From Actinomadura syzygii (GTDB lineage Bacteria > Actinomycetota > Actinomycetes > Streptosporangiales > Streptosporangiaceae), in assembly GCF_008085905.1 (NCBI RefSeq), contig NZ_VSFF01000003.1, positions 124,001-188,000 on the forward strand: a DNA stretch of 64,000 nucleotides, given 5' to 3'. Position 1 is the first letter of the stretch. The number at the start of each line of letters is the position of its first letter. The notes beneath the pieces are model-generated. The model saw only the letters and a program-made list of their open reading frames with translations. It had not been told where the DNA came from and made no database searches. Both the position numbers and the translations under genes were made by a program. This document shows, in pieces, positions 25,604-33,593 of the stretch.

Positions 25604-26899
25604 TCATGAGGTCTTGGCGTCCACCCAGGTGCCGCCGGTCTTGTCCAGCTTCTTGTAGGCGGTGAACGCGCCGGACTGGACCTGGACGGTGATGTACAGC
25701 GGGTCGGTCCGGTCGCCCTTCTGGTCGAAGGTGATCGGCCCGGTGATGCCCGGGAAGTCCTTGATCTTGTGGAGGGCGGCGATGAGGTCCTCGCCGTCCG
25801 TCGACCCGGCGTCGCCGACCGCCTTCGCGATGACCTTCACCGCGTCGTACTCGTACACCGAGAACGGCCCCGGGTCGGCGTTGTTCGCCGCCTTGTAGGC
25901 CGACACGAACCCGGCCGCGGCGGGCAGGTCCTTGGCCAGCGGGGCGGTGGTCGCGATGTAGCCGTCCGCCGCCGAGCCCGCCGTCTTCAGGACGGTCGAG
26001 TCGGTCGTCGCGTCCCCGCCCATCAGCGTGAACTTCAGCCCGAGCTGCTTGCGCTGCTTCATCAGCAGGCCCGCCTCGGCGAAGTATCCGGTGAAGTACA
26101 GGACGTCCGGCTTCGTCGAGGCCACCCTCGTCAGGACGGGGCTGTAGTCGGACTGGCCGGGCTGCAGCGCGTCCTCGTAGACGACCTGCCCGCCCGCCTG
26201 CTTGACCGAGTTCGCCGCCGCGTCCGCGAGGCCCTTGGCGTAGGTGGTGTTGTCGTGCAGGAGCGCGACGCGCTTGGCGCCGAGCGGGCCGGTCATGAAC
26301 TTCGCGGCGACGAGGCCCTGGTTGTCGTCGCGCCCGCAGGTGCGGAACACCTTGCCCTTGCCGGTGTCGGTGAGCGACGGGTTGGTGGAGGCGTCCATCA
26401 CGAACGGGACGCTCCGCCGCCCGTAGATCGGGATCGCGGGCACCGCCGCGCCGGAGCAGTAGCCGCCCGCGACCGCCACGACCTTGCTGTTCAGCAGCTT
26501 CTGCGCGGCCTGCGCGCCCTGCTGGGCGCTGCACTGGTCGTCGGCCTCCACGATGTCGATCTTGCGGCCCTTGACCCCGCCCGCCTTGTTGATCTCGGCG
26601 GCGGCGACCTTGGCGGCGGCGAGGATGTCCTGCCCCGCCGAGGCCGAGTCGCCGCTCAGCGGCGCGGGAACGCCGATCTTGATCGGCCCCGACCCGTCCG
26701 ACCCACCCGAGTCCCCGCACCCCGCGCCGAGCGGAACCAGCAGGAGACCGACCCCGACCGCCGCGACGCCGCGAAACCGACGTCCGCGCCGCCGGGGAGG
26801 GTGTCGGGGAACCGATCGGGCCTCCAGCCCGGCGGGCTGGGGGACGCCCCCTGGACCCTCGGGCCGGTGGCCCGAAGATCCTCGCTTCGCTGCGGTCAT
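25604..26899 (-). CDS. ABC transporter substrate-binding lipoprotein (Liv type)
   Basis: A 431-residue type I periplasmic-binding protein of the HAAT (leucine/isoleucine/valine) group: IKIGVPAPLSGDSASAG opens the mature protein and YEYDAVKVIAKAV lies near the end. The lipoprotein signal is RRGRRFRGVAAVG, a hydrophobic core and LGAGC with the Cys near residue 62. About 45 odd Pro/Gly/Arg-rich residues precede this signal; they are encoded by a set of hairpins at 26824-26873. ATG at 26899 has GGAGG five bases upstream and is the only usable start. It heads the importer operon. Being divergent from the hydroxyproline locus, it may bind hydroxyproline or proline; a branched-chain ligand is the alternative. 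Confidence 0.88.
   Translation of the reverse strand: MTAAKRGSSGHRPEGPGGVPQPAGLEARSVPRHPPRRRGRRFRGVAAVGVGLLLVPLGAGCGDSGGSDGSGPIKIGVPAPLSGDSASAGQDILAAAKVAAAEINKAGGVKGRKIDIVEADDQCSAQQGAQAAQKLLNSKVVAVAGGYCSGAAVPAIPIYGRRSVPFVMDASTNPSLTDTGKGKVFRTCGRDDNQGLVAAKFMTGPLGAKRVALLHDNTTYAKGLADAAANSVKQAGGQVVYEDALQPGQSDYSPVLTRVASTKPDVLYFTGYFAEAGLLMKQRKQLGLKFTLMGGDATTDSTVLKTAGSAADGYIATTAPLAKDLPAAAGFVSAYKAANNADPGPFSVYEYDAVKVIAKAVGDAGSTDGEDLIAALHKIKDFPGITGPITFDQKGDRTDPLYITVQVQSGAFTAYKKLDKTGGTWVDAKTS
26824..26873. repeat. Cluster of three short hairpins at the binding-protein 5' end
   Basis: CCAGCCCGGCGGGCTGG (26824-26840), GGGGGACGCCCCC (26839-26851) and GGGCCGGTGGCCC (26861-26873) are adjacent perfect hairpins. 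They lie inside the 5' coding sequence of the binding protein and encode its unusual N-terminal extension. The arrangement resembles an inserted repetitive extragenic palindrome element. Confidence 0.6.
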
Positions 26900-27055
26900 C
26901 GGGCCTCCGTCGCTCGCGGGCGGGATGGTGAAAGCGTGAAACGTCGGCGCACCTGCGTCGAGACGACCAAGCATGCGATCTCATGTAGTGATCGATAAGA
27001 ACCGCTTGCCCTTCCGCGCTGGACGGAGCGGGAGCGTCCTCGGGAGGATCGTCGG

Positions 27056-28033
27056 ATGCCCGAAGTGCTGCTGCTCTCCGCCGCCGACGTGCGCGCGGTG
27101 TTCGACCTGCCTTCGGCGATCGCCTCGCAGCGCGCCGCGTTCCGCGCGCTCGGCCGCCGGGAGGCGCGGCTCGCGCCGCGGCTCCTCCTGGACGGCCCGG
27201 ACGGCGACGTCGCGTTCTGCTACGTCTCCCGGATGCCCGGCACGGGCGCGGTGTCCAAGTTCGGCAGCGTGCACCCGGACAACGCGGCGCGCGGCCTGCC
27301 GACCGTGTCGGCGCTCGTGATCGTCCAGGACCCGGAGGACGGGCGGCCCGTCGCGATCATCGAGGGGGAGTCGGTGACGACGCTGCGCACGTCCGCGGCG
27401 AGCGCGGTCGCCGCCGACCACCTCGCGGCGCCGGACGCGTCCCGTCTCGCCGTGATCGGCTGCGGTCCGCAGGGACGCGCGCACGTCCGGGCGATGGCGG
27501 AGGTCAGGCCGGTCGAGCGGGTCGCGCTGGCCTGCCGCCACCCGGAGACCTGCGACATCGCCGCCGGGCTCGCGGACGAGCTGGGCCTGCCGGTAGTGGC
27601 GGCGCCGTCCGTCCGGGACGCCGTGGAGGGCGCGCAGATCGTGGTCACCGCGACGACGAGTGCGGAGCCGGTCGTCGGCGGAGCGTGGCTCGACTCCGGC
27701 TGCACCGTCCTGAGCGTCGGCTCGTTCGCCCCGGACCGGGTGGAGGTGGAGGACGACGTCCTCACCCGGGCCGCGTCGATCGTGGTGGACGACGTGCCGT
27801 CCGCGCTGGACCACGCCGGTCCGGTCGTGGCGGCGATCCGCGCGGGACGGCTCAGCCCAGAGCGGGTGCAACCCCTGGGCCCCATCGTCGCGGGCCTCGC
27901 CGACGGGCGCGAGTCGGCCGAGGACATCGTGTTCTACAACAGCGTCGGCGTCGGCGTGCAGGACACGGCGGCGGCGTCCGTCATCGTCGAGCGCGCCCGC
28001 GATCTCGGCGCGGGGCGGCACGCGGACCTCTGA
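27056..28033 (+). CDS. Ornithine cyclodeaminase / mu-crystallin family protein
   Basis: A 325-residue NAD(P)-binding protein of the OCD family. It has the conserved N-terminal SKFGSVHPDN and GRPVAIIEGESVTTLRTSAASA segments and a Rossmann motif AVIGCGPQGRAHVRAM. Family enzymes include ornithine cyclodeaminase and delta1-pyrroline-2-carboxylate reductase (LhpI). Next to hydroxyproline genes the reductase role, returning pyrroline-2-carboxylate to L-proline, is favoured. ATG at 27056 is preceded by GGGAGGA. It is divergent from the LIV importer (156-base gap) and 61 bases before the XRE-cupin regulator. Confidence 0.85.
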   Translation: MPEVLLLSAADVRAVFDLPSAIASQRAAFRALGRREARLAPRLLLDGPDGDVAFCYVSRMPGTGAVSKFGSVHPDNAARGLPTVSALVIVQDPEDGRPVAIIEGESVTTLRTSAASAVAADHLAAPDASRLAVIGCGPQGRAHVRAMAEVRPVERVALACRHPETCDIAAGLADELGLPVVAAPSVRDAVEGAQIVVTATTSAEPVVGGAWLDSGCTVLSVGSFAPDRVEVEDDVLTRAASIVVDDVPSALDHAGPVVAAIRAGRLSPERVQPLGPIVAGLADGRESAEDIVFYNSVGVGVQDTAAASVIVERARDLGAGRHADL

Positions 28034-28072
28034 CCGTCCCGCCGCCCGCTAGGATGGTTCGGTATACCGAAC
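28029..28072 (+). promoter_or_regulatory. Promoter and palindromic operator of the XRE-cupin gene
   Basis: GTTCGGTATACCGAAC (28057-28072) is a perfect 16-base palindrome. A TAGGAT (28050-28055) directly before it serves as -10, with TCTGAC (28029-28034) as a weak -35. The same palindrome, with two changed bases at its centre, recurs at 28751-28766 ahead of the catabolic operon. The likely ligand is the XRE-cupin regulator encoded 23 bases downstream, giving autoregulation. Confidence 0.75.
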
Positions 28073-28094
28073 GCTGGACGAGAGGGCGGGGACC

Positions 28095-28718
28095 GTGGGC
28101 GCGTCAGGGGAATCGGTGCGGGACGTGCTGGCCGGAAACCTGCGGCGGGCCCGGCTGGCGCGCGGCCTGTCGCTGTCCGAGCTGTCCCGCCGGTCGAAGA
28201 TCGGCAAGGCGACGCTGTCGCAGTTGGAGGCCGGGGCCGGGAACCCGACGATCGAGACGGTGTTCAGCCTGTCGCGGGCCCTCGAAGTGCCGATCTCCGA
28301 CCTGCTCGACCACCGCGAGCCGACCGGGCCGACCGTGGTCCGCGCGGCGGACGTCGAGGTGCTGCGCGGCGCGGGCGTCGACCTGCGCCCGCTGCGCGGC
28401 ATCGAGTCCGGCGGCGCGATCTTCGAGGTGTACGACCAGCAGGTCAGGGCCGGATGCCGGCAGGACTCGCTCGGCCACGTCGGGACGGAGCACACGATCG
28501 TCCAGGCCGGGCGCCTCGGCGTAACGGTCGACGGCACGGACGTCGAACTCGGTCCCGGCGACTACGTGGGCTTCGACGCCCGGCTGCCGCACGCCTACAC
28601 CGCCCCGGACGGCCCCGTCCGGTCGGTGCTGCTCCTGGAATACCGCTCCGACCAGCGCCTTCACGCCGCCTCCGACGCGCCGCCGCATCTGGTCCAGCCG
28701 GAGGACGAGGCGCGTTGA
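28095..28718 (+). CDS. XRE-family regulator with C-terminal cupin domain
   Basis: A 207-residue regulator. Residues 10-70 are a Cro/C1 HTH (LRRARLARGLSLSELSRRSKIGKATLSQLEAG). Residues about 85-190 form a cupin barrel with TIVQAGRLGVTVDGTDVELGPGDYVGFDARLPHAY, in which the final His belongs to the second cupin motif. Such proteins sense a small metabolite and repress nearby catabolic genes. The GTG start at 28095 has GGGCGGGGA upstream. Its gene lies between two copies of a 16-base palindrome, one in its own promoter and one in the promoter of the hydroxyproline operon, whose -35 TTGACA overlaps this gene's stop codon. It is therefore the likely local regulator. Confidence 0.9.
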   Translation: MGASGESVRDVLAGNLRRARLARGLSLSELSRRSKIGKATLSQLEAGAGNPTIETVFSLSRALEVPISDLLDHREPTGPTVVRAADVEVLRGAGVDLRPLRGIESGGAIFEVYDQQVRAGCRQDSLGHVGTEHTIVQAGRLGVTVDGTDVELGPGDYVGFDARLPHAYTAPDGPVRSVLLLEYRSDQRLHAASDAPPHLVQPEDEAR

Positions 28719-28766
28719 CAGGGGGCGGGCGGCGGTCCTAGTCTCAAAGCGTTCGGTTTAACGAAC
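28715..28766 (+). promoter_or_regulatory. Promoter and palindromic operator of the hydroxyproline operon
   Basis: A perfect -35 TTGACA (28715-28720) lies 15 bases before TAGTCT (28736-28741). The palindrome GTTCGGTTTAACGAAC (28751-28766; extended by C and G to 18 bases) covers the expected transcription start. Binding there would block transcription, consistent with repression. It matches the site at 28057-28072 outside two central bases. Confidence 0.75.
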
Positions 28767-28779
28767 GATCGGAGGGGCG

Positions 28780-29940
28780 ATGACGCGGGTCGTGGTGCTG
28801 GGCGCCGGGATCGTCGGCGCCGCCTGCGCCCGCGAGCTGACCGCCGCCGGATGCGCGGTGACCGTCGTCGAGCGGGCGCGTCCCGCCGCCGCGACCACGG
28901 CGCACGGCGAGGGCAACATCCTCGTTTCCGACAAGGAGCCCGGTCCCGAACTGGAGCTGGCGCGGCTGTCGCTCCGGCTCTGGCCGCGCCTCCTGGAAGC
29001 GCTTCCCGATCCCGAAGCGGTCGAATGGGAGGCCAAAGGCGGGATCGTCGTCGCGACCACGCCGGAGGGCGCCGCAGCCCTGCGCGCCTTCGCCGCGGGC
29101 CAGCGTGCCGCCGGGATCACCGCCGCCGAACTGGACGCCGCCGCCTTCGCCGACGCCGAGCCGCACGCGGTGAAGGACGTCGCCGCCGCCGTCCACTACC
29201 CCGAGGACGCGCAGGTCCAGCCCGCCGCCGCGGCCACCGCGCTGCTCGGCGCCGCCGTCCGGGCCGGGGCCGTGCTGCGCACCGGCTGCGAGGTGACCGG
29301 CGCCGTCACACGAAAGGGCCGGATCACCGGCGTGCGCACCACCGGCGGGACGGTCGGCGCCGACGCCGTCGTCAACGCCGCCGGGCCGTGGTCGGGCGAG
29401 GTCGCGGCGCGGCTCGGCGTCCGGCTGGACGTCCGGCCCCGGCGCGGCGAGGTGCTCGTCACGGCGCCGCTGCCGCCGACCGTCTTCCACAAGGTCTACG
29501 ACGCCGACTACGTGGGCGCGGTCGGCAGCGGCGAGGCGGGGCTCCAGGCGTCCGCCGTGGTCGAGTCGACCCGCGCCGGGACGGTCCTGATCGGCTCGAC
29601 GCGCCGCCGCGCCGGGTTCAACGACCGGATCCGCCCCGGCGTGCTGTCGGTGCTCGCGGCGAGGGCGCTGCGCCTGTTCCCGTCGCTGGCCGGGGTCCCG
29701 GTGATGCGCGCCTACGGCGGGTTCCGCCCGTACGTCGCCGACCACCTCCCCGTGATCGGCCCCGACCCGGAGCTGGCCGGCCTCTGGCACGCCACCGGCC
29801 ACGAGGGCGCCGGGATCGGGCTCTCCGCCGGGACCGCCGCCGTCCTGCGCGACCTGATGCTCGGCCGCGAACCGGAGATCGACGCCGCGCCGTTCCGCGT
29901 CGACCGGCCCGCCGTCCGCCCGGAGGGACGCGCCGCATGA
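28780..29940 (+). CDS. FAD-dependent oxidoreductase, probable D-hydroxyproline dehydrogenase catalytic subunit
   Basis: A 386-residue DAO-family flavoprotein. It begins VVVLGAGIVGAACARELTAAG, has the AHGEGNILVSDKEPG loop typical of the hydroxyproline/proline dehydrogenase group, and ends with GGFRPYVADHLPVIGPD and HATGHEGAGIGLSAGTA that close the FAD site. It would oxidize cis-4-hydroxy-D-proline to pyrroline-4-hydroxy-2-carboxylate, passing electrons to the next two gene products. It starts at ATG 28780 after GGAGGGG and its stop overlaps the 2Fe-2S gene (ATGA). It is first in a six-gene rightward operon with tight overlaps. Confidence 0.87.
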   Translation: MTRVVVLGAGIVGAACARELTAAGCAVTVVERARPAAATTAHGEGNILVSDKEPGPELELARLSLRLWPRLLEALPDPEAVEWEAKGGIVVATTPEGAAALRAFAAGQRAAGITAAELDAAAFADAEPHAVKDVAAAVHYPEDAQVQPAAAATALLGAAVRAGAVLRTGCEVTGAVTRKGRITGVRTTGGTVGADAVVNAAGPWSGEVAARLGVRLDVRPRRGEVLVTAPLPPTVFHKVYDADYVGAVGSGEAGLQASAVVESTRAGTVLIGSTRRRAGFNDRIRPGVLSVLAARALRLFPSLAGVPVMRAYGGFRPYVADHLPVIGPDPELAGLWHATGHEGAGIGLSAGTAAVLRDLMLGREPEIDAAPFRVDRPAVRPEGRAA

Positions 29941-30239
29941 GGCTCGTGGACGACGACCCGGCGGGACGGCGCGACGTCCCGCTGCGGATCACCGTGGACG
30001 GCGAGCCGGTCGCCGGGATCACGGGCCAGACCATCGCGGGCGTGCTGCTCGCGTCCGGCCACCGCGCTTGGCGGACGGGCCCGTCCGGCGCCCCGCGCGG
30101 CGTGTTCTGCGGCATCGGCGTGTGCTTCGACTGCCTGGTGACCGTGAACGGCGTCCGCGACGTCCGCGCCTGCGCCCGCCGCGCCCACGAGGGTGACACC
30201 GTGACGACCCAGTCCCGCGCGCAAGGAGACCTTCGATGA
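29937..30239 (+). CDS. Small 2Fe-2S subunit of the D-hydroxyproline dehydrogenase
   Basis: A 100-residue plant-type ferredoxin-like protein of the Fer2_4 kind. The cluster Cys residues are in VFCGIGVCFDCLVTVNG (C-X4-C-X2-C), with a fourth Cys in VRACARR. It has a beta-grasp opening (LRITVDGEPVAGITGQTIAG). It would bridge electrons between the FAD subunit and the FAD/BFD subunit. It overlaps both neighbours by four bases (ATGA), so the three are made together. Confidence 0.88.
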   Translation: MRLVDDDPAGRRDVPLRITVDGEPVAGITGQTIAGVLLASGHRAWRTGPSGAPRGVFCGIGVCFDCLVTVNGVRDVRACARRAHEGDTVTTQSRAQGDLR

Positions 30240-31666
30240 CGAGGCGTGTCGTGGTCGTCGGGGCGGGGCCCGCGGGGCTTGGGGCGGCGGCGGGGGCGTT
30301 GCGGGCCGGGGCGGCGGTGACGCTGCTCGACGCCGCCGAGAACCCGGGCGGCCAGTACCACCGGATGCTTCCCGGCGCCTTCGCCGCCGCCGACCCCGGA
30401 CGCCTCCACCACGGGTGGCGCGGCTTCGAGCGCCTCCGCGACCACGTGCTCGGGCACGCGCGGTGCGACTGGTGGCCGGAGAGCGCGGTCTGGGCCGTCG
30501 AGCGTCCCGACCGGGGCGTCCCGCACGTCCACGTGCTGCGCGGCGAGGCCGACGGAGCGGGGCGGGCGCGGCACGTGCTCGTGCCCGACGCGCTCGTCCT
30601 CGCGCCGGGCGCGCACGACCGCGTGCTGCCGTTCCCCGGCTGGGAACTCCCCGGAGTCCACACCGCCGGGGCGGCGCAGGCCCTCGTCAAGGGCGAGCGG
30701 CTCGTCATCGGCGACAGCGTGCTGATCGCCGGGACCGGGCCGTTCCTGCTCCCGGTCGCCGCGTCGCTGCTGGACGCGGGCGCCGCCGTCCACGGCGTGC
30801 TGGAGGCCAACACCGCGTCGACCGTGGCGCGGGGCTGGGGACGCCGCCCGTGGGAGCTTCCCGCCGAGTCCGGCAAGGCCGGTGAGCTGGCCGGATACCT
30901 CGGCCTGCTCGCCCGCCGCCGGGTCCCCTACCGGACGGGCCGCGCCGTCGTCGAGGCGCGCGGCGACGGCCGCGTCGAGGAGGCGGTTACGGCGCGGCTG
31001 CGTCCCGACTGGTCCGTCGTGCCCGGCACCGAGCGGACGATCGCCGTCGACGCCCTCTGCGTCACCCACGGCTTCAGCCCGCGCCTCGAACTCCCCGTCG
31101 CCGCCGGGTGCGCGCTCCGCGACGGCGCGTTCACCGAGGTGGACGCCGACCAGCGGACCAGCGTCCCCGGCGTCCACGCCGCCGGGGAGATCACCGGCAT
31201 CGCCGGGGCGCAGGCCGCCCGCACCGAGGGCCTCCTCGCCGGATGGATCGCCGGGGGAGGAGCCCCGGACGCCCCCGAGGCGGTCCGGACGCGCCGCAGC
31301 CGCGACCGGGCCCGCGCGTTCGCCGCGCGGCTCGCCGCCGCGCATCCGATCGGCGCGGCGTGGCCCGGCTGGCTCCGCCCGGAGACCGTCGTGTGCCGCT
31401 GCGAGGAGACGACGTACGGTGCGCTGCTGAGCGCGGGCGGCGACCCGTCCCGCAACTCGGCGCACGCGGTCAGGCTCGGCACCCGCGCGGGCCTCGGCCC
31501 CTGCCAGGGGCGCATCTGCGGCCCGACGGTCGCCGAGTTGCTGCCGGACGCGGGCGGGAACCCGCACCACCGCCCGGTCGCCCAGCCGATCCGGCTAGGC
31601 GAACTGGCCCAGCCACCGGTCGAGAACCCGATCGAGAACACCGACAGGAAAGAGAGCGCCCGATGA
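30236..31666 (+). CDS. NAD(P)/FAD oxidoreductase with C-terminal BFD-like cluster, dehydrogenase subunit
   Basis: A 476-residue flavoprotein. The FAD motif VVVVGAGPAGLGAAAGALRAG is at the N-terminus and a second Rossmann segment, LIAGTGPFLLPVAASLL, lies near residue 165. The C-terminal quarter has Cys residues in VVCRCEETTYG and LGPCQGRICGPTV, the C-X-C / C-X4-C arrangement of BFD-like 2Fe-2S domains found in HcnB/SoxA-type subunits. It completes the three-subunit dehydrogenase encoded by the overlapping upstream genes. Its stop overlaps the DHDPS-family gene (ATGA). Confidence 0.88.
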   Translation: MTRRVVVVGAGPAGLGAAAGALRAGAAVTLLDAAENPGGQYHRMLPGAFAAADPGRLHHGWRGFERLRDHVLGHARCDWWPESAVWAVERPDRGVPHVHVLRGEADGAGRARHVLVPDALVLAPGAHDRVLPFPGWELPGVHTAGAAQALVKGERLVIGDSVLIAGTGPFLLPVAASLLDAGAAVHGVLEANTASTVARGWGRRPWELPAESGKAGELAGYLGLLARRRVPYRTGRAVVEARGDGRVEEAVTARLRPDWSVVPGTERTIAVDALCVTHGFSPRLELPVAAGCALRDGAFTEVDADQRTSVPGVHAAGEITGIAGAQAARTEGLLAGWIAGGGAPDAPEAVRTRRSRDRARAFAARLAAAHPIGAAWPGWLRPETVVCRCEETTYGALLSAGGDPSRNSAHAVRLGTRAGLGPCQGRICGPTVAELLPDAGGNPHHRPVAQPIRLGELAQPPVENPIENTDRKESAR

Positions 31667-32592
31667 GCGACACGCAGCCCACCGGCCTCGGCGGCGTCAT
31701 CGTGGCCACGGCCCTGCCCTACCGCGCGGACGCGGCCGCGCCCGCCGGGCTCGCCGTCGACTACGACGCCTACGCCGAGCACTGCCGCTGGGTGGTCGGC
31801 AGCGGCTGCCGCGGCGTCGGCCCGAACGGCTCCCTCGGCGAGTACTCGTCGCTGACCGACGCGGAGCGCCGCCGCGTCGCCCGCACCGCCGTGGAGGCGG
31901 TCGGCGGGGACGGCGTGGTCGTCGCCGGGGTGCACGCCCCCGGCTCCCACCAGGCGCGGCACTGGGCCGAGATCGCCGCCGAGGACGGCGCGGACGGCGT
32001 CCTCTGCCTCCCCCCGACCATGTACCGGGCCAACCGGGCCGAGATCGTCGCGCACTTCGAGGCCGTCGCGTCCGTGGGTCTTCCGGTCATGGTCTACAAC
32101 AACCCGATCGACACCAAGGTCGACCTCACCCCCGGCCTGCTCGCGGAGATCGCGCGGATCGACGGGGTCGTGGCGGTCAAGGAGTTCTCCGGGGACGTCC
32201 GCCGCGTCCTGGAGATAGGGGAGAAGGCGCCGGGGCTGGAGGTGGTCGCGGGCGCGGACGACGTCGTCCTCGAATCGCTGCTGATGGGCGCGACCGGATG
32301 GTTCGCGGGCTTCCCCAACGTGTTCCCCGCCGAGTCGGCCCTGCTCTACGACCTTGCGACCGGCGGCAGGCTGGAGGAGGCCCGCGCCCTGTACGAGCCG
32401 CTCGTCGCGGCGTTCCGCTGGGACTCGCGCACCGAGTTCGTCCAGGCGATCAAGCTCGGGATGGACCTCGTGGGCCGGTACGGCGGGGCGTGCCGCCCGC
32501 CGCGCGGGCCGCTCACCGCCGAGCAGCGCGCCGCCGTCGCCGACGACATGGCCCGCGCCGTCGCGGCCCTCGACCGGCGGCGGGCCGCCTGA
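31663..32592 (+). CDS. DHDPS-family deaminase, probable pyrroline-4-hydroxy-2-carboxylate deaminase
   Basis: A 309-residue class I aldolase-fold (TIM barrel) protein. It has GPNGSLGEYSSLTDAE (the GTTGE region of the DHDPS family, modified), the Tyr in VMVYNNPID and the Schiff-base Lys in VAVKEFSGD. In hydroxyproline breakdown this family removes ammonia and water from the pyrroline to give 2-oxoglutarate semialdehyde. The ATG at 31663 overlaps the upstream stop, with AGGAAAGAGAG as ribosome binding site. Its stop shares one base with the next start (TGATG). Confidence 0.87.
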   Translation: MSDTQPTGLGGVIVATALPYRADAAAPAGLAVDYDAYAEHCRWVVGSGCRGVGPNGSLGEYSSLTDAERRRVARTAVEAVGGDGVVVAGVHAPGSHQARHWAEIAAEDGADGVLCLPPTMYRANRAEIVAHFEAVASVGLPVMVYNNPIDTKVDLTPGLLAEIARIDGVVAVKEFSGDVRRVLEIGEKAPGLEVVAGADDVVLESLLMGATGWFAGFPNVFPAESALLYDLATGGRLEEARALYEPLVAAFRWDSRTEFVQAIKLGMDLVGRYGGACRPPRGPLTAEQRAAVADDMARAVAALDRRRAA

Positions 32593-33593
32593 TGCGCTCG
32601 GTCCGCACGATCAGCGCCGTCGACTCCCACACCGAGGGCAACCCGGCCCGGATCGTCACCGGCGGCGTCGCGCCGATCCCCGGCGACACGATGGCCGCGA
32701 AGCGCCTGCACGCGATCGAGCACCTGGACGGCCTGCGCAGCTTCCTCATGGACGAGCCGCGCGGCCACGCCGCGATGAGCGGCGCGATCCTCCAGGAGCC
32801 CACCCGTCCGGACGCCGACTGGGGCGTCGTCTACATCGAGGCGTCCGGCTTCCTGCCGATGTGCGGGCACGGCACGATCGCGCTGGCGACCGTCCTGGTC
32901 GAGACGGGGATGGTCGAGGTCACCGAGCCGGAGACGGTCGTCCGGCTGGACGCGCCCGCCGGGCTCGTCGAGGCGAGGGTCGCGGTCCGCGACGGGCGCG
33001 CGGAGAGCGCCACGGTGCGCATGGTGCCGTCCTTCCTGCTCGAACGCGACGCCGTCGTGGACGTCCCCGGGCTCGGCGAGGTCCGCTACGACATGGCCTA
33101 CGGCGGCAACTTCTACGCGATCACCGAGCTGGACGCCCTCGGCCTGCCGTTCGACCGGTCCCGCAAGGACGACATCGTCCGGGCCGGGCTCGCGATCATG
33201 GCAGCGATCAACGAGCGGAACCCGCCGCGGCACCCCGAGGACCCGGGCGTCGGCGGGACCAAGCACGTCCAGTTCCTCGCGCCGGGCTCGGACGCGAAGC
33301 ACTCCCGCAACGCCATGGCGATCCACCCGGGCTGGTTCGACCGGTCGCCGTGCGGCACCGGCACCTGCGCGCGCATGGCGCAGCTGCACGCCCGCGGCGA
33401 CCTGCCCCTGGACACCCGGTTCGTGAACGAGTCGTTCATCGGGACCCGCTTCCACGGCAGGCTCGCCGGCACGACCGAGGTCGGCGGGCTCCCCGCCGTC
33501 GTCCCGGAGATCTCCGGCCGCGCCTGGATCACCGGCACCGCGAACTACCTCCTCGACCCCGCCGACCCGTTCCCCGAGGGCTTCACCTTCTGA
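32592..33593 (+). CDS. Proline racemase family, probable 4-hydroxyproline 2-epimerase
   Basis: A 333-residue protein. Both catalytic Cys residues of the racemase/epimerase group are present: MCGHGT near residue 90 and SPCGTGTCARMA near residue 250. Trans-3-hydroxyproline dehydratases of this family have Ser or Thr at the first place, so epimerase or racemase activity is favoured. It would convert trans-4-hydroxy-L-proline to cis-4-hydroxy-D-proline, the first step of the pathway. It is translationally coupled on both sides (TGATG overlaps). Its position late in the operon has no bearing on its early pathway role. Confidence 0.9.
   Translation: MRSVRTISAVDSHTEGNPARIVTGGVAPIPGDTMAAKRLHAIEHLDGLRSFLMDEPRGHAAMSGAILQEPTRPDADWGVVYIEASGFLPMCGHGTIALATVLVETGMVEVTEPETVVRLDAPAGLVEARVAVRDGRAESATVRMVPSFLLERDAVVDVPGLGEVRYDMAYGGNFYAITELDALGLPFDRSRKDDIVRAGLAIMAAINERNPPRHPEDPGVGGTKHVQFLAPGSDAKHSRNAMAIHPGWFDRSPCGTGTCARMAQLHARGDLPLDTRFVNESFIGTRFHGRLAGTTEVGGLPAVVPEISGRAWITGTANYLLDPADPFPEGFTF

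Noticed and set aside
25590-26984. Long minus-strand frame parallel to the binding-protein gene
   Set aside because: Its product is a low-complexity Arg/Gly sequence; the other frame encodes a standard LIV-type binding protein.
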